NCBI RefSeq assembly: GCF_963576545.1
Contig: NC_083642.1
Location: 2,751,188 to 2,815,187 of the forward strand
Origin: Limanda limanda
Taxonomy: Eukaryota > Chordata > Actinopteri > Pleuronectiformes > Pleuronectidae
Direction of reading: 5' to 3'
DNA length: 64,000 nt
Translations under genes and position numbers: made by a program
Shown: positions 19,836-31,697 of the stretch, in pieces
How positions within the stretch are numbered: the first letter of the stretch is position 1
Layout: the number at the start of each line of letters is the position of its first letter
Notes under the pieces: model-generated
Told to the model about the DNA's origin: nothing
The model's database searches: none
The model's input: the letters and a program-made list of their open reading frames with translations, nothing else

Positions 19836-20287
19836 CTGTGAAGACATCTCCTGATAACTCACATGTCACAGTCACAGGTTGTCATCACTTCTGTCAAGGA
19901 GGTTTTGTTTTCACCCAGTATGTTTGTGTGTTGGTTGGTTCGTTAGTGGGATTATAAAAAACGACAGATTACCAGTAAACTTGGTGGAAGGTTGTGGTCT
20001 GTGAACCAGATCGGGGGGGGGGGGGGTTCCTCTTTCACAAACATGTTCAGAGGACTGATGTTTACCAGTGTGTGGAATTTGGTGCAGATCCAAATCAAAA
20101 TGAGTCTCTATTGGATTTCAAAGTGGTTTCATAAAAAGCGTGTTGGTTCTTGGTGAAGGTCTGAGCTCTTTGAGTGATTCTGAGAGATTAGTCACCAACT
20201 TCAATGAAGCTGTGTCCTAATGCAGGGGCCACACTAGAGGAAACAAGATCCTCTTCAGAGCAGGTCACAGTAGAAACAGTCTCTTAC

Positions 20288-20407
20288 TCTGTGTGTGAGG
20301 GTCCAGGTTCATTACTGAAGTTAAGAGGCTGTCTCCTGGACATGTCACTCTTCAGAGACACACAGCTGGACCCTGGAGACTCTGCTCTCAGTCTGTGGTC
20401 CTGACCT
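20288..20407 (-). pseudogene. NLR N-terminal repeat exon a, decayed gene
   Basis: A 120-bp exon with acceptor TTTGCAG and donor GTAAGA. Contains [19 protein letters not shown] and EPGPSHTE; the last codon is completed by the RING exon. The exon itself is open. Confidence 0.65.
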
Positions 20408-20495
20408 CTGCAAACACAAACATGTTTTTATTCAGAACACATCATTCACTGGTTCAATCTCTGAGGATTCAGTTTGGAGGTTCACATGTTTGTAG

Positions 20496-21097
20496 TGTTA
20501 GGGTTTGAAAATGTAGCTAGTGTGGGTCTGACTGAACTCTATGCAATAAAGTTCGGGGGGGGGGGCAGTTTGGGCCAGATAATGGCCTGCACACAAATGA
20601 TTTAATAATAACCTTTTCCTTCCTAGTGTTTAATCTTGAAATTAGAATGTATGTGCGTCACATTGTTGTTTCTTTGTTTTGGTTTAGTTGTTTCGAATGT
20701 CTGTACAAACACAACGTACAGCCGATATAGCAGGAACATAATATCTTTTCTCCAACAACAATAGTTTGGCCCTCGTAGCAGCAGCTGTGTCAAGGCCTTG
20801 GGAGTGGCTCCTTGTCACTTCCTTATTCCAAAGCCAAGAGGATGGACTACGCCTGCGCACGAGGAGGAACCAGGGACTGTTATAAAATCTTACAGACGCC
20901 GTCTGTTGGATGCGTTCTGATGGGTTTTGTGTTCTGATGTCTTGAGACTGTCCAGGGCTGCTAGCATTCCGGGCAGTGAGATGGATGCCCGTTGTTTTGC
21001 TGCTCATACCTTTCATTGTTTTCTAAATAACTACTTGATTGAACAAAACCGAGTTCGGCTCATCATCTCATATTTAGGATAAACGACCACGCCGACA
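20496..21097 (+). mobile_element. Complete solo LTR, unit B (602 bp)
   Basis: Starts TGTTAGGGTTTG, ends CGCCGACA, flanked by GTAG on both sides (20,492-20,495; 21,098-21,101). The uninserted form GTTTGTAGCAGGTCTC is present in the neighbouring partial exon block (about 21,315), giving a direct empty-site comparison. It has an early AATAAA (about 20,545), a G run, a TATA-like TTATAAAATC and a second AATAA-type signal. It lies in the intron between the two N-terminal exons, opposite to the NLR gene. Confidence 0.85.
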
Positions 21098-21113
21098 GTA
21101 GCAGGTCTCTTAC

Positions 21114-21233
21114 TTTGTGTGTGAGGGTCCAGGTTCTTTACTGAAGTTGAAAGGAGGATCCATGGACCGGTCACTCTTCAGAGACAGACAGCTGGACCCT
21201 GGAGACTCTGCTCTCAGTCTGTGGTTCTGACCT
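21114..21233 (-). pseudogene. NLR N-terminal repeat exon b, decayed gene
   Basis: A 120-bp exon with the same phases as exon a. Contains [19 protein letters not shown] and EPGPSHTK. It is the most upstream coding exon I could identify for this gene. Confidence 0.65.
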
Positions 21234-21740
21234 CTGCAAACACAAACATGTTTTCTTTCAGAACACATCATTCACTGGTTCATTCTGTGAGGATTCAGTT
21301 TGGAGCTTCACATGTTTGTAGCAGGTCTCTTACTTTGTGTGTGAGGGTCCAACTTGCTCTGAAGTGTCCTCGTCCATGTTGCACCGGGCCGGCTGCGGCT
21401 CAGTTGTGGTTCAGGCCGCGCTGCTCTTCTAGATATTCAAGGTCTGGTCTATTTCCTTCTGGTTCTGCGCTCAGTTTAAAGCAGAACACAGTGAAATGAT
21501 CTTTCACACCAGTTTCAATCTTTATCTGTTGAAAACGTCACAAACACAAATATTTAAACACTTCCTGTAGCCGACCTATTTCCAAATAAAAGCACTCCAG
21601 CGTTTCTGTCGACTGAATCAATTCATTTATTTTTAAATGTTTTTATTGTGAAATAGATGCAGGGCTTCATAGTTTGTAGTACTGGTATTTATTTGAGTAC
21701 ACAGGACTTCTTATATACAAGGAACCTCAGGAAGGAAAAG

Positions 21741-21742
<2 letters not shown>

Positions 21743-21787
<45 letters not shown>
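21743..21787. repeat. (CT)n microsatellite, unit B
   Basis: About 45 bp, less than half the length in A. Confidence 0.95.
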
Positions 21788-21792
<5 letters not shown>

Positions 21793-22310
21793 TACATTGT
21801 CTCTCTCTTCTCATGTGACCTCAGGAAGCCTCAATTATTTTGGGATATTTCAATCAATCACCTGATTTATTCAGCCATTAGTACATTATTAGAGTACATT
21901 ATTAAATGAATCATATGAATATATGTTTTAGGGTACCAGTCAATAAGGGTATGGAGGTGTACTAGTGTACAAGTACAATAATAAACTTCCTTTTCATGTC
22001 ATATCTTTTTAAATCCACCAATAAACCTGCAGAGCCATAAACAAACGTTGAATAACGAAGTATTTTTGCAACTTGAGCATTTCCTGATCTACACTCAAAC
22101 CAATCAACTTCATTAAAGTTAATTAATACAAGCTTGTAAAAGTTCATGTGTCCTTCAACCCCCGGCCACTAAGAGAAGGAAACTCAACATCTAGTATCAT
22201 GTTCACGTCATAAAGGCTGGAAATGAATTACAGAACTTTATAGACAGTAACACTGAGAGCACATCAGTCAGCAGCTTGAAGCAGCACTCTGTATCTCCAC
22301 TCAGTTCTAT

Positions 22311-22313
<3 letters not shown>

Positions 22314-22372
<59 letters not shown>
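22314..22372. repeat. (GT)n microsatellite, unit B
   Basis: Pure GT tract of about 58 bp. Confidence 0.95.
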
Positions 22373-22375
<3 letters not shown>

Positions 22376-22520
22376 CACACCTCAGCCAGTGAGTCCAGAG
22401 CTTTACTGGGATCCACAGTGAAGACTCCACTGGTTGGTGACCACTGCTGTAACGTATGATGGTGAAAACACGTTCTGTTATTAAACACAATGAATAATAT
22501 AAATGTTGCTGAACACTCAC

Positions 22521-22612
22521 CAGCCTCAGACTTCACGTCTGCTCCTCGTAGTTAGAACGAGTCTGAACACTTTCACTTTCACTGGAGACTCCTCCTCCGC
22601 TCGGCAGTTACT
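22521..22612 (-). other. Putative 5' non-coding exon of the decayed NLR gene
   Basis: Same sequence as at 2,042-2,135, with donor GTGAGTG after GAGGCTG. It lies 5' of exon 21,114-21,233. A second candidate exon (about 22,381-22,441, GGATCCCAGTAAAGCTCTGG, donor GTGTGAGT) lies between. Both are predictions from splice signals only. Confidence 0.3.
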
Positions 22613-23508
22613 GGAAATCACATGACTCTGTGTGTGAGTGTGTGTCTGTGTGTGTGCGTGTGTGTATCTGGCTCAGAGCTTTACTGGGATCCACAGTGAA
22701 GACTCTCCACTGGTTGGTGACCACTGCTGTAACGTATGATTGTGAAAACACGTTGTGTTATTAAACACTTGATGAACAGATGAAGATAAAAAGTGAAACT
22801 GTGAGTTAACTCTGTTAATTAGTCCTTTGAAGGCTCTTTGATCCAGACCTGCTGTTCACATCTGTCTCTGGGATCCGATCACATGACGTCTGTCACCAGG
22901 TGTGAACTGACAAACTTAGAGTCATGTGATCAGCAGACGGATGTTAACAGCAGGTGTGAGAGTGAGACAGTAAAACTTTCAGAAAGTTGTGTTCACACTC
23001 ACCTGCTCACTTTCCTTCCTTCTGCTCGTCCAGGTGAAAATGGAGTCTGACCGCTCCCTGTTCTCAGGCTCCTCTTCCTCCCTGTTCTCAGGCTCCTCCT
23101 CCTCCCTGTGGAACCAGTTCTCTCTTGAAACCAGTTCAAAGTCCAGTTCATACCCATGAAGATGAATTGGTTCATAGTTCATGTTTTATTGTGATGTTAT
23201 GATGTCGATAATAAACTTAGAATCATGTGTTTAGTTCCTAATGGACGGTGTGGGATCATGGATCCAGATCTTTCACACTGAGTCCTGACTGGGAGCGTCT
23301 CCTGGGACTGAGCCGTACAATGTGATTCATCATGATGTTTAAATGAGCCTCAGAAACTCTGGTGTGAAACACGTCCAGTCACAGTGTTGGTTTATAGATC
23401 TAGAGCACATGTGTCAAACACAAGGCCCGCGGGCCACATGTGGCCCGTGAATGAATTATATGTGGCCCGCATGATAAAATCTATTTACTATTAGAGCTGG
23501 CCCGCCGG

Positions 23509-25646
23509 TGATCCAGTTTAACTGGCGACAAGATTAACTGGCGATTTGTTTACCTTTTTCCAGATGTTGATGGTGGGTTGCAGTGCTGGTCGCAGATTCG
23601 TCATTTTCACAAAGCGCATGTGTGTGAAGTGCGGTGATCTACTGAAGGTCTCGCTGAAATAAAAATCCTACAAAAACCCTTCCCGAGTACATGTGTCCGT
23701 GTCAGCATCACGTTGAGACAGCAATATATATTAAATGTTTTTAAGAAAAAATAGGAGACACAGGGAGTTCTGAAGAACACACACGTGTGACCAGCTCCAC
23801 GCAAAGTGCTTGTGTATGACGCTGGTGATCATTACAACGCGCACACACAGAACAAGTGTCAGATGTAAACATCGCCTCACAACAACAAGGAGGAAGCTCC
23901 AGCGGTGTTTTTATGAGTAAAGTTGGTGAACGTGCTTCTGATGGACGTGTAAAGCTTCACATGTCCTCCTGTTGCTGCTGGTAAAAGTCAGTAGACGTGG
24001 TTTTAAAAGATGTTCTCGGTGATCAGGTTCAGTCATCGGAGAATGAAAACAACTCAAACGCTCATCAGAGGACGGGTGTGTTTGTTTTTCATAGTTTCTG
24101 TAATGCAAATGTGTTTTTCTCTGCTGTCAGATGGCTGCGTGCTATGCTGGTGCTGTGTCAGTCGAAGGAGTAAATACAGTTCCCTGTGTAACTATGACAA
24201 CTCTGGCAAATTAAAATATTGATAAATAATAATAATAATAAAACAATTTATATTTTGTTGTATTTTCACAAACAATGTGGTGTGATGATACAACCAAATG
24301 AGGAAGCGTCAGGAAACATCAGCCTTAAAAATATTTCATCATCTTCAGACTAAATATAAATGTGAAAGAATTCCCAACACGGGAATCGATCTGCTGTGAT
24401 TCACATAAAAAGGAACGTAGTGCCCATGGCACTGCCCACTGCGCCACTGATCGAGGATGGAAACTGAGTCACCTTTATGATCCGCTGACTGTGAAGCCTG
24501 TGCACATCTTACCTTGAGTTATTGTGTCAGGGAACACGCCCAGGTTAACTTTTGACAGTCACAATTTCCCCAAAAACTCGGAGTTATCATTCATACTTGA
24601 CACATTTGGACACCGCTGCGCCCGTGTGCCGACCACACGTATATATGACATCACTCATAGTTCGCCTGCTTACTATGAGTGGGCGTTTCATGTGCTCGTT
24701 GATATCATGGTTGGTGTGGACCACAGATATGATGATAGTGACACAAAATGCACTTTATTTGTAATGATGATGTTTCATGAAGCGTCCACAATTGCTTGTA
24801 TCACCAGACCACATTGTTTGTGAAAATACAACAAAATATAAATAGTTTTATTATTATTATTTATCACTATTATAATCTGTGTTTTAAAATCACGTCTGCT
24901 GACTTTACCCAGCAGCGACAGGAGGACACGTGAAGCTTCACCCGTCCATTAGAAGCACGTTCACCAACTTTACTCATAAAAACACCGCTGGAGCTTCCGC
25001 CTTGTTGTTGTGAGGCGATGTTTACATCTGACACTGCTTTGGTGTGTGCGCGTTGTAATGATCACCAGCGTCAAACACAAGCACTTTGCGTGGAGCTGGT
25101 CACACGTGTGTGTTCTTCAGAACTCCCTGTGTCTCCCATGAAGAGGAGCAATAGATTGTAAAGCCTGGTATTAAGTAAACATGCGTTTTGTCTGTGTTGG
25201 GACTATCACCAGTTGATCTGGGCGTTACCCGAAAGCACATCTGGTGACATACAGCTGACAAAGCAAAGAACGAGACATTTATCTATCACTCGACGAAGAT
25301 TTCAGCGGCTCGGTGACGTAGTGCGATCGTCATCTGATCAGAAGCTGATAGTGCTTCTGGTCACTGTTTCGAATCCCGGTCAAGAGTTTTGTACTGTTTT
25401 CTTTTCTTTTTTTTTAACATTTAATATATATTGCTGTCTCAACGTGATACTGACACGGACACATGTACTCGGGAAGGGTTTTTGTAGGATTTTTATTTCA
25501 GCGAGACCTTCAGTAGATCACCGCACTTCACACACATGCGCTTTGTGAAAATGACGAATCTGCGACCAGCACTGCAACCCACCATCAACATCTGGAAAAA
25601 GGTAAACAAATCGCCAGTTAATCTTGTCGCCAGTTAAACTGGATCA
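23509..25646. mobile_element. Nested long-inverted-repeat element, unit B
   Basis: Ends TGATCCAGTTTAACTGG and CCAGTTAAACTGGATCA are perfect inverted repeats here. CCGG is on both flanks. It is about 40 bp shorter than the A copy because of a deletion near 24,651 in the spacer. Confidence 0.7.
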
Positions 25647-25912
25647 CCGGCAGTGTTTTGCAAGTTCTCAATACAAAATATAAGTACTGACAATTCCTGA
25701 GGGTCAGTGAACACATCGGGATGGGGCACGTGACAGTTCTAGACCAATAGCAGGCTCTCATTGGCTGACGAGTGGGCGGGTCAATGGTGAATGACAGATC
25801 CCACAATGCACTGCCCGTGTGTCGGCACGTCAATCACGGTCCCGCGACCGCGCACCTCACAGTCTGTATCACATATCACTTGTGACAACTTTCAACTATC
25901 CTTCTCCCAAAA

Positions 25913-26204
25913 ATGTCTAAACGAAAGGTGGCATTTGGAAACAGGAGCTTTCAAGACAGGTAGGAGGCAGAGTATAGGTTCCCGGATGTAAAAGGTGGAT
26001 CCGAGAAAAGATGAAGGAGGAAAAAAGTGAGGAAAAAAGTGAGTTGACAGCTTATCACTGCATCATACACCAGGAGTCGTTGTGTGGCAAAGCCTTAAAA
26101 GGAACATGTGATGAGCATCATAACATTAGCGGTTAACTTAATCAGAGCCAAAGGTTTAAATCACCGCCAGTTCAAGTCTTTTCTGAAAGCTCCGAAATAC
26201 AACG
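25913..26204 (+). pseudogene. hAT transposase relic, unit B
   Basis: Same start (ATG SKRKVAFGNRSFQDR) and LNHRQFKSFL block as in A, with the same stops and small additional indels (for example near 26,100). Confidence 0.7.
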
Positions 26205-26728
26205 TGTCTGTGTGACATCACGAGCCACCCGAATGCGCTCAACCTGCAGCTTCAGGGGCGGGGGGGGGGCGGGGCCGTGTCGTCACTGACATGTACGCTA
26301 CAGTGAGGGCTTTAAAACCAAGCTGCCCCTGTGGGAGACGCAGATGCTGCAGGGAAACTTGTTTTTCTCTTGCTACTACAGGACATTTGATTTTTCTTTG
26401 AAGTCAATTATTTTTGTCTGTTGTTTGCCTGTAGAAAATGTTTTCAGTGGAAATTACTCTGGAAATACTGCAGATAAAGCCAGAAAGCAATTAATGAAAC
26501 TGATTTTATTACTTTTATATTTATTTATGTATTATTTATTATTTGTTTTCATTTATTTCATAATTAATTTTTTATCGGCAATACTCTATAGGCCTTGTTA
26601 GTTCCAGGTTCAATATGTGCACTAAGGTTCTTTCAATAAGTTTTCAATAAACGTTGAACCCATGTGGCCCTCGACTTGAAGCAATTTTTTGATTTCGGCC
26701 CACTGCCTATTTGAGTTTGACACCCCTG

Positions 26729-26760
26729 TCGTAGAGAGAGTGAACGTGCTCTACACACAG
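26729..26760 (+). pseudogene. Myosin heavy chain exon fragment (VERVNVLYTQ), unit B
   Basis: Same truncated exon end as 6,267-6,298, with donor GTGAG; one residue differs from A. Confidence 0.65.
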
Positions 26761-26859
26761 GTGAGATTCATTGGGAACCGGCTGATCGTCGATAAACTCT
26801 CTGATTAACTCACAGATCGATCGGTGACTGATTCCATGTCGGCTTCCTGTTCCTTGTAG

Positions 26860-26985
26860 AACTCAGGTCTGATGAACCACAAGAAGAAGATGGAGGCCGA
26901 TCTGTCTGTGCTGACAGGAGAGGTGGAGGAGGCCATACAGGACAGACGCAGCTCTGATGAGAAAGCAAAGAAGGCCATCACTGAT
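26860..26985 (+). pseudogene. Myosin heavy chain rod exon (126 bp), unit B
   Basis: Identical to the A copy except one codon near the end ([11 protein letters not shown] has [10 protein letters not shown]). Splice sites and frame are intact; upstream and downstream exons are truncated. Confidence 0.8.
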
Positions 26986-27207
26986 GTCAGTCCTGACTCG
27001 TAACCTCTGACCTTTTACTTCTGACCAAACTAAAACTAACACAATCCTGTTTCTTCCTGTGTTTTCTTGTCGTCTCTTTTCTTCCTGATGGAAAGTTATT
27101 AAGTCGCACAGATCAACTGTGATGCTGCTGTAGAGAATTCTGGGAATGTATGTATATATGTTTTTCTGCAGTATATAGATATACTGTATATGTATATGTT
27201 CCTCCAG

Positions 27208-27243
27208 GCAGCTCTGATGGGGGAGGAGCTGAAGAAGGAGTGA
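27208..27243 (+). pseudogene. Myosin heavy chain exon fragment with stop, unit B
   Basis: AALMGEELKKE then TGA; same break as in A and C. Confidence 0.65.
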
Positions 27244-28281
27244 GTGGAAGCGTCAGTAACATCACTTATGAATTATTCACCTTGTAGTGGAATATTATTA
27301 CGTTGTGTTGTTGCTACTTTCTTAACTCCATCGAGGAGGTTTTGTTTTTCTGTTTGTTCACAAAAAATAAATTGACAGAGTGTGTTTGTGTTTCAATACA
27401 GACGCAGTTCAGTCCATTTACAGAAGTTGAAGGAAAGTTGTGCGTCAGGTTATTTGATCTTTTAAGAGTTTCTCAACTGATTCTGTGTGAATCCCAATAA
27501 TCATATCCCAATTTAATAGACCGTGATGAACAATTTTATCCATTTTGTTTTCTGTCATTGATCGAATTCTACAAATCTTCAAGCCGTTTCTTGCGTTGGT
27601 GTTAAACACCTGTGTGATGTACAGTGACTCTGATGCGACAACACAACAGCAAATAGGTGAACAAAAGAAAAACAACAAAACACAAAACACGTGGACAATG
27701 CATCTGTCCAATCAGCGGCGAATTTTATAGAAAAACAGCGTTTATTTCTGTCAGTGCCACAAACTCATGTGACCAAACAAATTTCAATAGTAGAATTTGA
27801 ATTGAGTGACCGTAGCTGGTAAAGAAGAGGGTGTCATACAGGACAAGCCTCATAATATCTCTGACTAATAACATGTTAATAGTTAATCCTATGTGTATAG
27901 AACTGCATTTGTTTTTTGTAATTTGTAATTTTGGACCATTGACCGATAGATCCAGTAAAAGCCGTATCCCTGTAATCACTGTGATTGCTCTCCTGATTGG
28001 AGAAAAGACTTCATCACATTCTGGTTCTCAAAAGAAAATTACACCACAAATGGGAAATTACCATGACAACCCGTTGAACCTGTAACCATGACAACACGAT
28101 GAGAAAGTCTGACTGCTGATGTTCTTCACAGGGTCGGGGGGGGGGGAGTTTATCGGCCTTGAGGACGAGTCTGCAGCTGCGGATCTGAAATATCTCTGGA
28201 TATTTTTTGCACGGAACAAGCAGGTTTGGTTTGTGTTCAGTAAACACAGGAACAGAGGAGGCCGACTGTGTCACGATGACC
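27244..28281. other. Spacer without a recognised gene, unit B
   Basis: Near-identical to 6,783-7,819; no recognisable coding sequence. Confidence 0.5.
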
Positions 28282-28460
28282 TGTGTGTGTCTGTGTGTGT
28301 GTCTGTGTGTGTGTGTGTGTGTGTGCTCATGTTGCAGGTGACATGATTACCTGATGCAGATTAATACATAAGCCTGTTACCTGTCCCCTCTGAAGACCAC
28401 AGTGTTCACTGCTGCAGGTTTATACAGGACAAGCTGCAGTGGTGGAAACATCAGTTTGTG

Positions 28461-28550
28461 TGACCTCTAACCTGAAGGTCGGTGGTTCGATCCCCGGGTT
28501 CTTCAACTCTGTCTTCCTGGTGCCCTTGGACAAGATGCTGAACCCTCAAT
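28461..28550 (+). mobile_element. tRNA-derived SINE remnant, unit B
   Basis: Same as 8,011-8,100: GGTGGTTCGATCCCCGGG B-box region and the CCTTGGACAAGATGCTGAAC tail. Confidence 0.55.
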
Positions 28551-28880
28551 CGTTTGCTGTCAGAAACAAGTGTATGAATGATATGTAATAAAAATACAGA
28601 TCATTTAAATTTGTCCTTCATAGATCATTAATATGTTATTTTATCTGTTCAGTAGAAAGTTTGGGTTTCCAGGTTGAGAATAAATAACAAATATACCTAC
28701 ATGGAAATATACAAATGTACAAATATAAAAGCACAGAAATTTGAGGGTGTAATGTTGTACATATACTTACTTTATGTTGCTTCATTATTAAATAAGTTAC
28801 GCCTGCATTTGAATGTTAGTTTGCAGGATTACTCAAAAACAACTCAACTGATTTCCCTTTAGTTTCCTGGAGGACCCAAG

Positions 28881-29066
28881 CAGGGGCGGATCCAGGGCCT
28901 GGGCCTTGATTTATTAATTTAAACAAATGAATAAATCAAGAAATATGACAATTTGTGAATGATTCTCTGCCAAGCTTTTTTTGAAGATATATCCAATGAT
29001 TTGTGGCTTTGCTCAAATGCAAAGAGCTAACAGTAAACTTACTGAATCATCATGGATCCGCCTCTG
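28881..29066. mobile_element. hAT-type MITE, unit B
   Basis: 186 bp, termini CAGGGGCGGATCC and GGATCCGCCTCTG, as in A and C. Confidence 0.7.
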
Positions 29067-29309
29067 GACCTGGAGGAAAACACCAGCTTCTCTTTATTGA
29101 TTCACTTGCTTTAATATTGTGATTTCCAGAGTGTGTGCAATTTGGTGCAGAGCCAAAATAAAAAAAGTCAATGCTCTTCTCTCTGTGCTGAGGAGCGTGC
29201 TCAGTCTGCTGGGCGCGTACACGTGCACGCACCGGCTCGTGGAGGTTCAGGTTCCTGTGGAGGAGTCGCTCCTCCTGCTCCACTTCACTTTCTCCTCATA
29301 AACCTGCAG

Positions 29310-29531
29310 CTTGTGAGCAGAGAGGAGCGATGCAGCAGCAGCAGCAGCCTGAGCTGGATCCTCTCCACCTGTGAGAGTGTCCACCCCCCCCCCACCTCTC
29401 CATGGATGTAATCTCCGACCTGACCACAGGTGTTAGTCGAGTCCCAGACGCATTAATCCGTGCAGACCAGGACGAGCTTTGCACAGGAGAGTCAGAGAAG
29501 CCGAGCTCCTGCAGCAGTGCACAGAGTCCAG
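29310..29531 (+). other. Possible 5' UTR exon of the CAMK1G-like gene, unit B
   Basis: Ends at a strong donor, AGTCCAG/GTGAGTC. It lies 1.4 kb upstream of the CAMK1G-like coding exon on the same strand. The stretch has an extra 26-bp segment (about 29,434-29,468) compared with A. The start is not defined. Confidence 0.35.
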
Positions 29532-30281
29532 GTGAGTCCCAGCACATCCATCCCATCATGTCCCAGCAGCATCTGCTCCCTCAGAGGAACCACCTGTATC
29601 TGGAGGAATTAGAAACCGTTTGCAGAGTTGCATCTTTTTGAGGATTTGTGTGTTTTTTTCTTTTATTCCTGCCGAGCACCAGAGCTGCTTCATTTGTATT
29701 CTGAGGAGAATGTTGTGATTCCTGCTTGTGTTCAGAGACGTTGGCTGAGTGGTTTCCAGTCTGAGCTGAATCTCTGACCAGCCACGGGTTTTTGCCGCAG
29801 AGTGAAATCTGATGCTGCAGCCGACTTGTGGCACGAGAGGTGTTGTTTTTATTATTATACATTATCCTCTGTGCATTTACCTGTAGATATGAGGGGGGTG
29901 AAGAACAGGAGGAGTTACTGTTAAAGTCTCTGCATTGAAATCTGGATCAGTGCCTCAGGTTGTGACGCTGCATCGTGTTGTTTGTGCTTTAATCTCCATG
30001 AGAATGTAGTTGATCCTCTGTGATGATGTGAGAGCATCAGAGACATCGGAGCTCATCAGTGAGTGGAGAGAGACTGAGTTAGAATCAGGCTTTAATATGT
30101 AGATATCATGTTTTACATTGTTTACATGTGGATTCATGCAGGAGCAGAAACAACAACAGCTTTTCCCTCCAGTTGTTATCCACAGATTTCATGACTTTTG
30201 CTTTAATGCTCAACAAGTGCCTCCGCTCTCTGGCAGTTCAGGTTTTTCTCCTGCTCGACCTGTTGCAGGTACGAGTCTCTG

Positions 30282-30335
30282 CTCCTCCTCCTCCTCTTCC
30301 TCCTCCTCCTCCTCCTCCTCCTCCTCCTCCTCCAG
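30282..30335. repeat. (TCC)n microsatellite
   Basis: About 50 bp of TCC triplets in the B-only segment. It gives artificial poly-Ser and poly-Pro ORFs. Confidence 0.9.
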
Positions 30336-30908
30336 CAGAGAGATCCGTGACAAGGTCAGGCCTCCATGTGAAGAGTCACTAATCCATTATATAAGAGAAA
30401 AGAAGGCAGGAAACTGGAGTGGATAACCTGTTTGTTTTAAAGTGTGCTAATCCTCCTGGGTACCTGCTGCTCTGTGGGATCAGTCATTAGATAAGTGTTC
30501 TCAAACTGGACCAGCTCATTATATAACTATAACACATCAGAACTCTGTGTTATTATTACTGATGAACTTTTAATCTTTAATATTTTGGTCCTGGCAGTGC
30601 AGAGAAATTCCAATGCACAGATTGTATTCTTGCTCCCCCCCGTGTTCATGCCCAGCAGAGTTGTCCAGTGTTTTCAGAGCCTGACGCCGCCCCCCCCCCC
30701 CTCCTGTGAGTCAGGTCCAGATCAGATTAGAGCTCCAACAAAGACCTGCTGCGTCCTCCTGGAGACGCCTGCTGTCTCACGACTCGTCCGAAATCCCTGA
30801 GGATTTTTTGTCCCTGATGATGTCTGGATATTAAACTGCAGGATTATTATCCAGACATCATTTTTGTGCCTTTTTCTCTCTCTCTCTCTCTCTCCTCGCG
30901 TCTGAAAG

Positions 30909-31017
30909 AAACCCCCCCGCTGCCAGCAGACATGGGCCGTCAGGAGGGCGACTACGTGTGGAAGAAGAACACCGAGAACATCCAGGACGTGTTTGACATC
31001 ATGGACGAGTTGGGCTC
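30909..31017 (+). pseudogene. CAMK1G-like first coding exon, isolated (unit B only)
   Basis: ATG at 30,932 opens MGRQEGDYVWKKNTENIQDV, then FDIMDELGS and a perfect donor GTAAGT at 31,018. It resembles the N-terminus of calcium/calmodulin-dependent kinase I gamma (MGRKEE..WKK..NI...F.FM..LGSGAFSEV), up to the start of the glycine loop. No other kinase exon is seen downstream in the window; the next plus-strand exons are MICAL-like and their phase does not match (this exon ends with two codon bases, the next expects one). So it is a captured first exon. A and C have lost it by deletion. Confidence 0.6.
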
Positions 31018-31603
31018 GTAAGTAAATCTCACTCAGATTCAAGATGATGAGGATTTTGTTCCAGAAATCTTAAAATTTAACGAGCTGAGGTTCTTTGAAT
31101 CAACAGGAGAATTTAAAGTTTTTCCTTCGGTGATGATGAACGAGCTGCAGTAAACATTTTTATTTGAGAATACTTTATTCTCACATTTTTACATTTGCTA
31201 TCAAGTTGTGACCGTGCACATATGTTTACATTCACACACATACATGTACAACATATCATACATGTTGCATATTTATACAGACGTGCTGTAACTCTGAGAG
31301 GAGAGGCCAGTAAGAACCACACGTAACCAAACATTCAGGATTTCTAATTCCTCATATGATAAAGGGCCTTGTTTATTTCTTTTTAAGGGACTTTTAAAAC
31401 GTTTTCTTTTATGATCCGAACAGTTTAAACAGATTTTAACCAGAAGTTGTGTTTCCTTCAGCCAGAAGACATCAACTACTGTAGTTTATAGAAGCTGTGT
31501 CACATTTTAAAGCCTCCTGCATCATTTCAGTCACATGTATGAAAGCACTTTGGCTTCTGTTAAACACACTGAAGACAGAACTGTGTGTTTCCTCCTCCTC
31601 CAG

Positions 31604-31697
31604 GCAGCAGCGGCTCCCCCGACATGATCGAGCATTGGATCCAACTCGTCCACGAGAAGAACGCGCTGGTTTCTGAGGAGTCTGACCTCATGGTGGC
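31604..31697 (+). CDS. MICAL-like bMERB exon 1 (unit B only)
   Basis: Acceptor CTCCTCCAG, donor GTGAGTG. Encodes SSGSPDMIEHWIQLVHEK and the NALVSEESDLMVA segment. It starts with two bases of a split codon. A and C have each lost this exon. Confidence 0.7.

Larger units (their letters stand above)
1..20555. repeat. Tandem segmental duplication, unit A
   Basis: First of three tandem copies of the same segment, phased at the point where the window opens inside a solo LTR. Position 1 corresponds to about 20,557 in unit B, and the LTR sequence from about 18 recurs at 43,851 in unit C. Matching blocks are near-identical at base level over many kb, so the duplications look recent. Relative to the other units, A lacks about 3.5 kb of LINE plus downstream repeats, about 1.6 kb around a CAMK1G-like exon, and two MICAL-like exons. 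Confidence 0.9.
15609..21233 (-). pseudogene. NLRC3-like gene, decayed copy (A/B boundary), gene-level span
   Basis: Minus-strand exons in transcript order: N-terminal repeat 21,233-21,114; N-terminal repeat 20,407-20,288; RING-type 19,835-19,624; FISNA-NACHT 19,409-17,610; LRR 16,495-16,319; LRR 15,782-15,609. A solo LTR (20,496-21,097) lies in the first intron. Phases match across all junctions, as in the intact copy. Two defects: a 1-bp deletion near 18,070 shifts the NACHT exon frame, and the RING exon has lost three zinc-binding cysteines. NLRs of this family are cytosolic innate-immune sensors. No PYD, CARD or B30.2 exon was found. The first coding and last exons were not identified. 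Confidence 0.8.
23406..26728 (+). mobile_element. hAT transposon relic, unit B
   Basis: Same ends and junctions as the A copy and nearly identical inside, so the insertion predates the A/B duplication. It contains the transposase relic starting at 25,913 and the nested inverted-repeat element 23,509-25,646. Confidence 0.8.
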
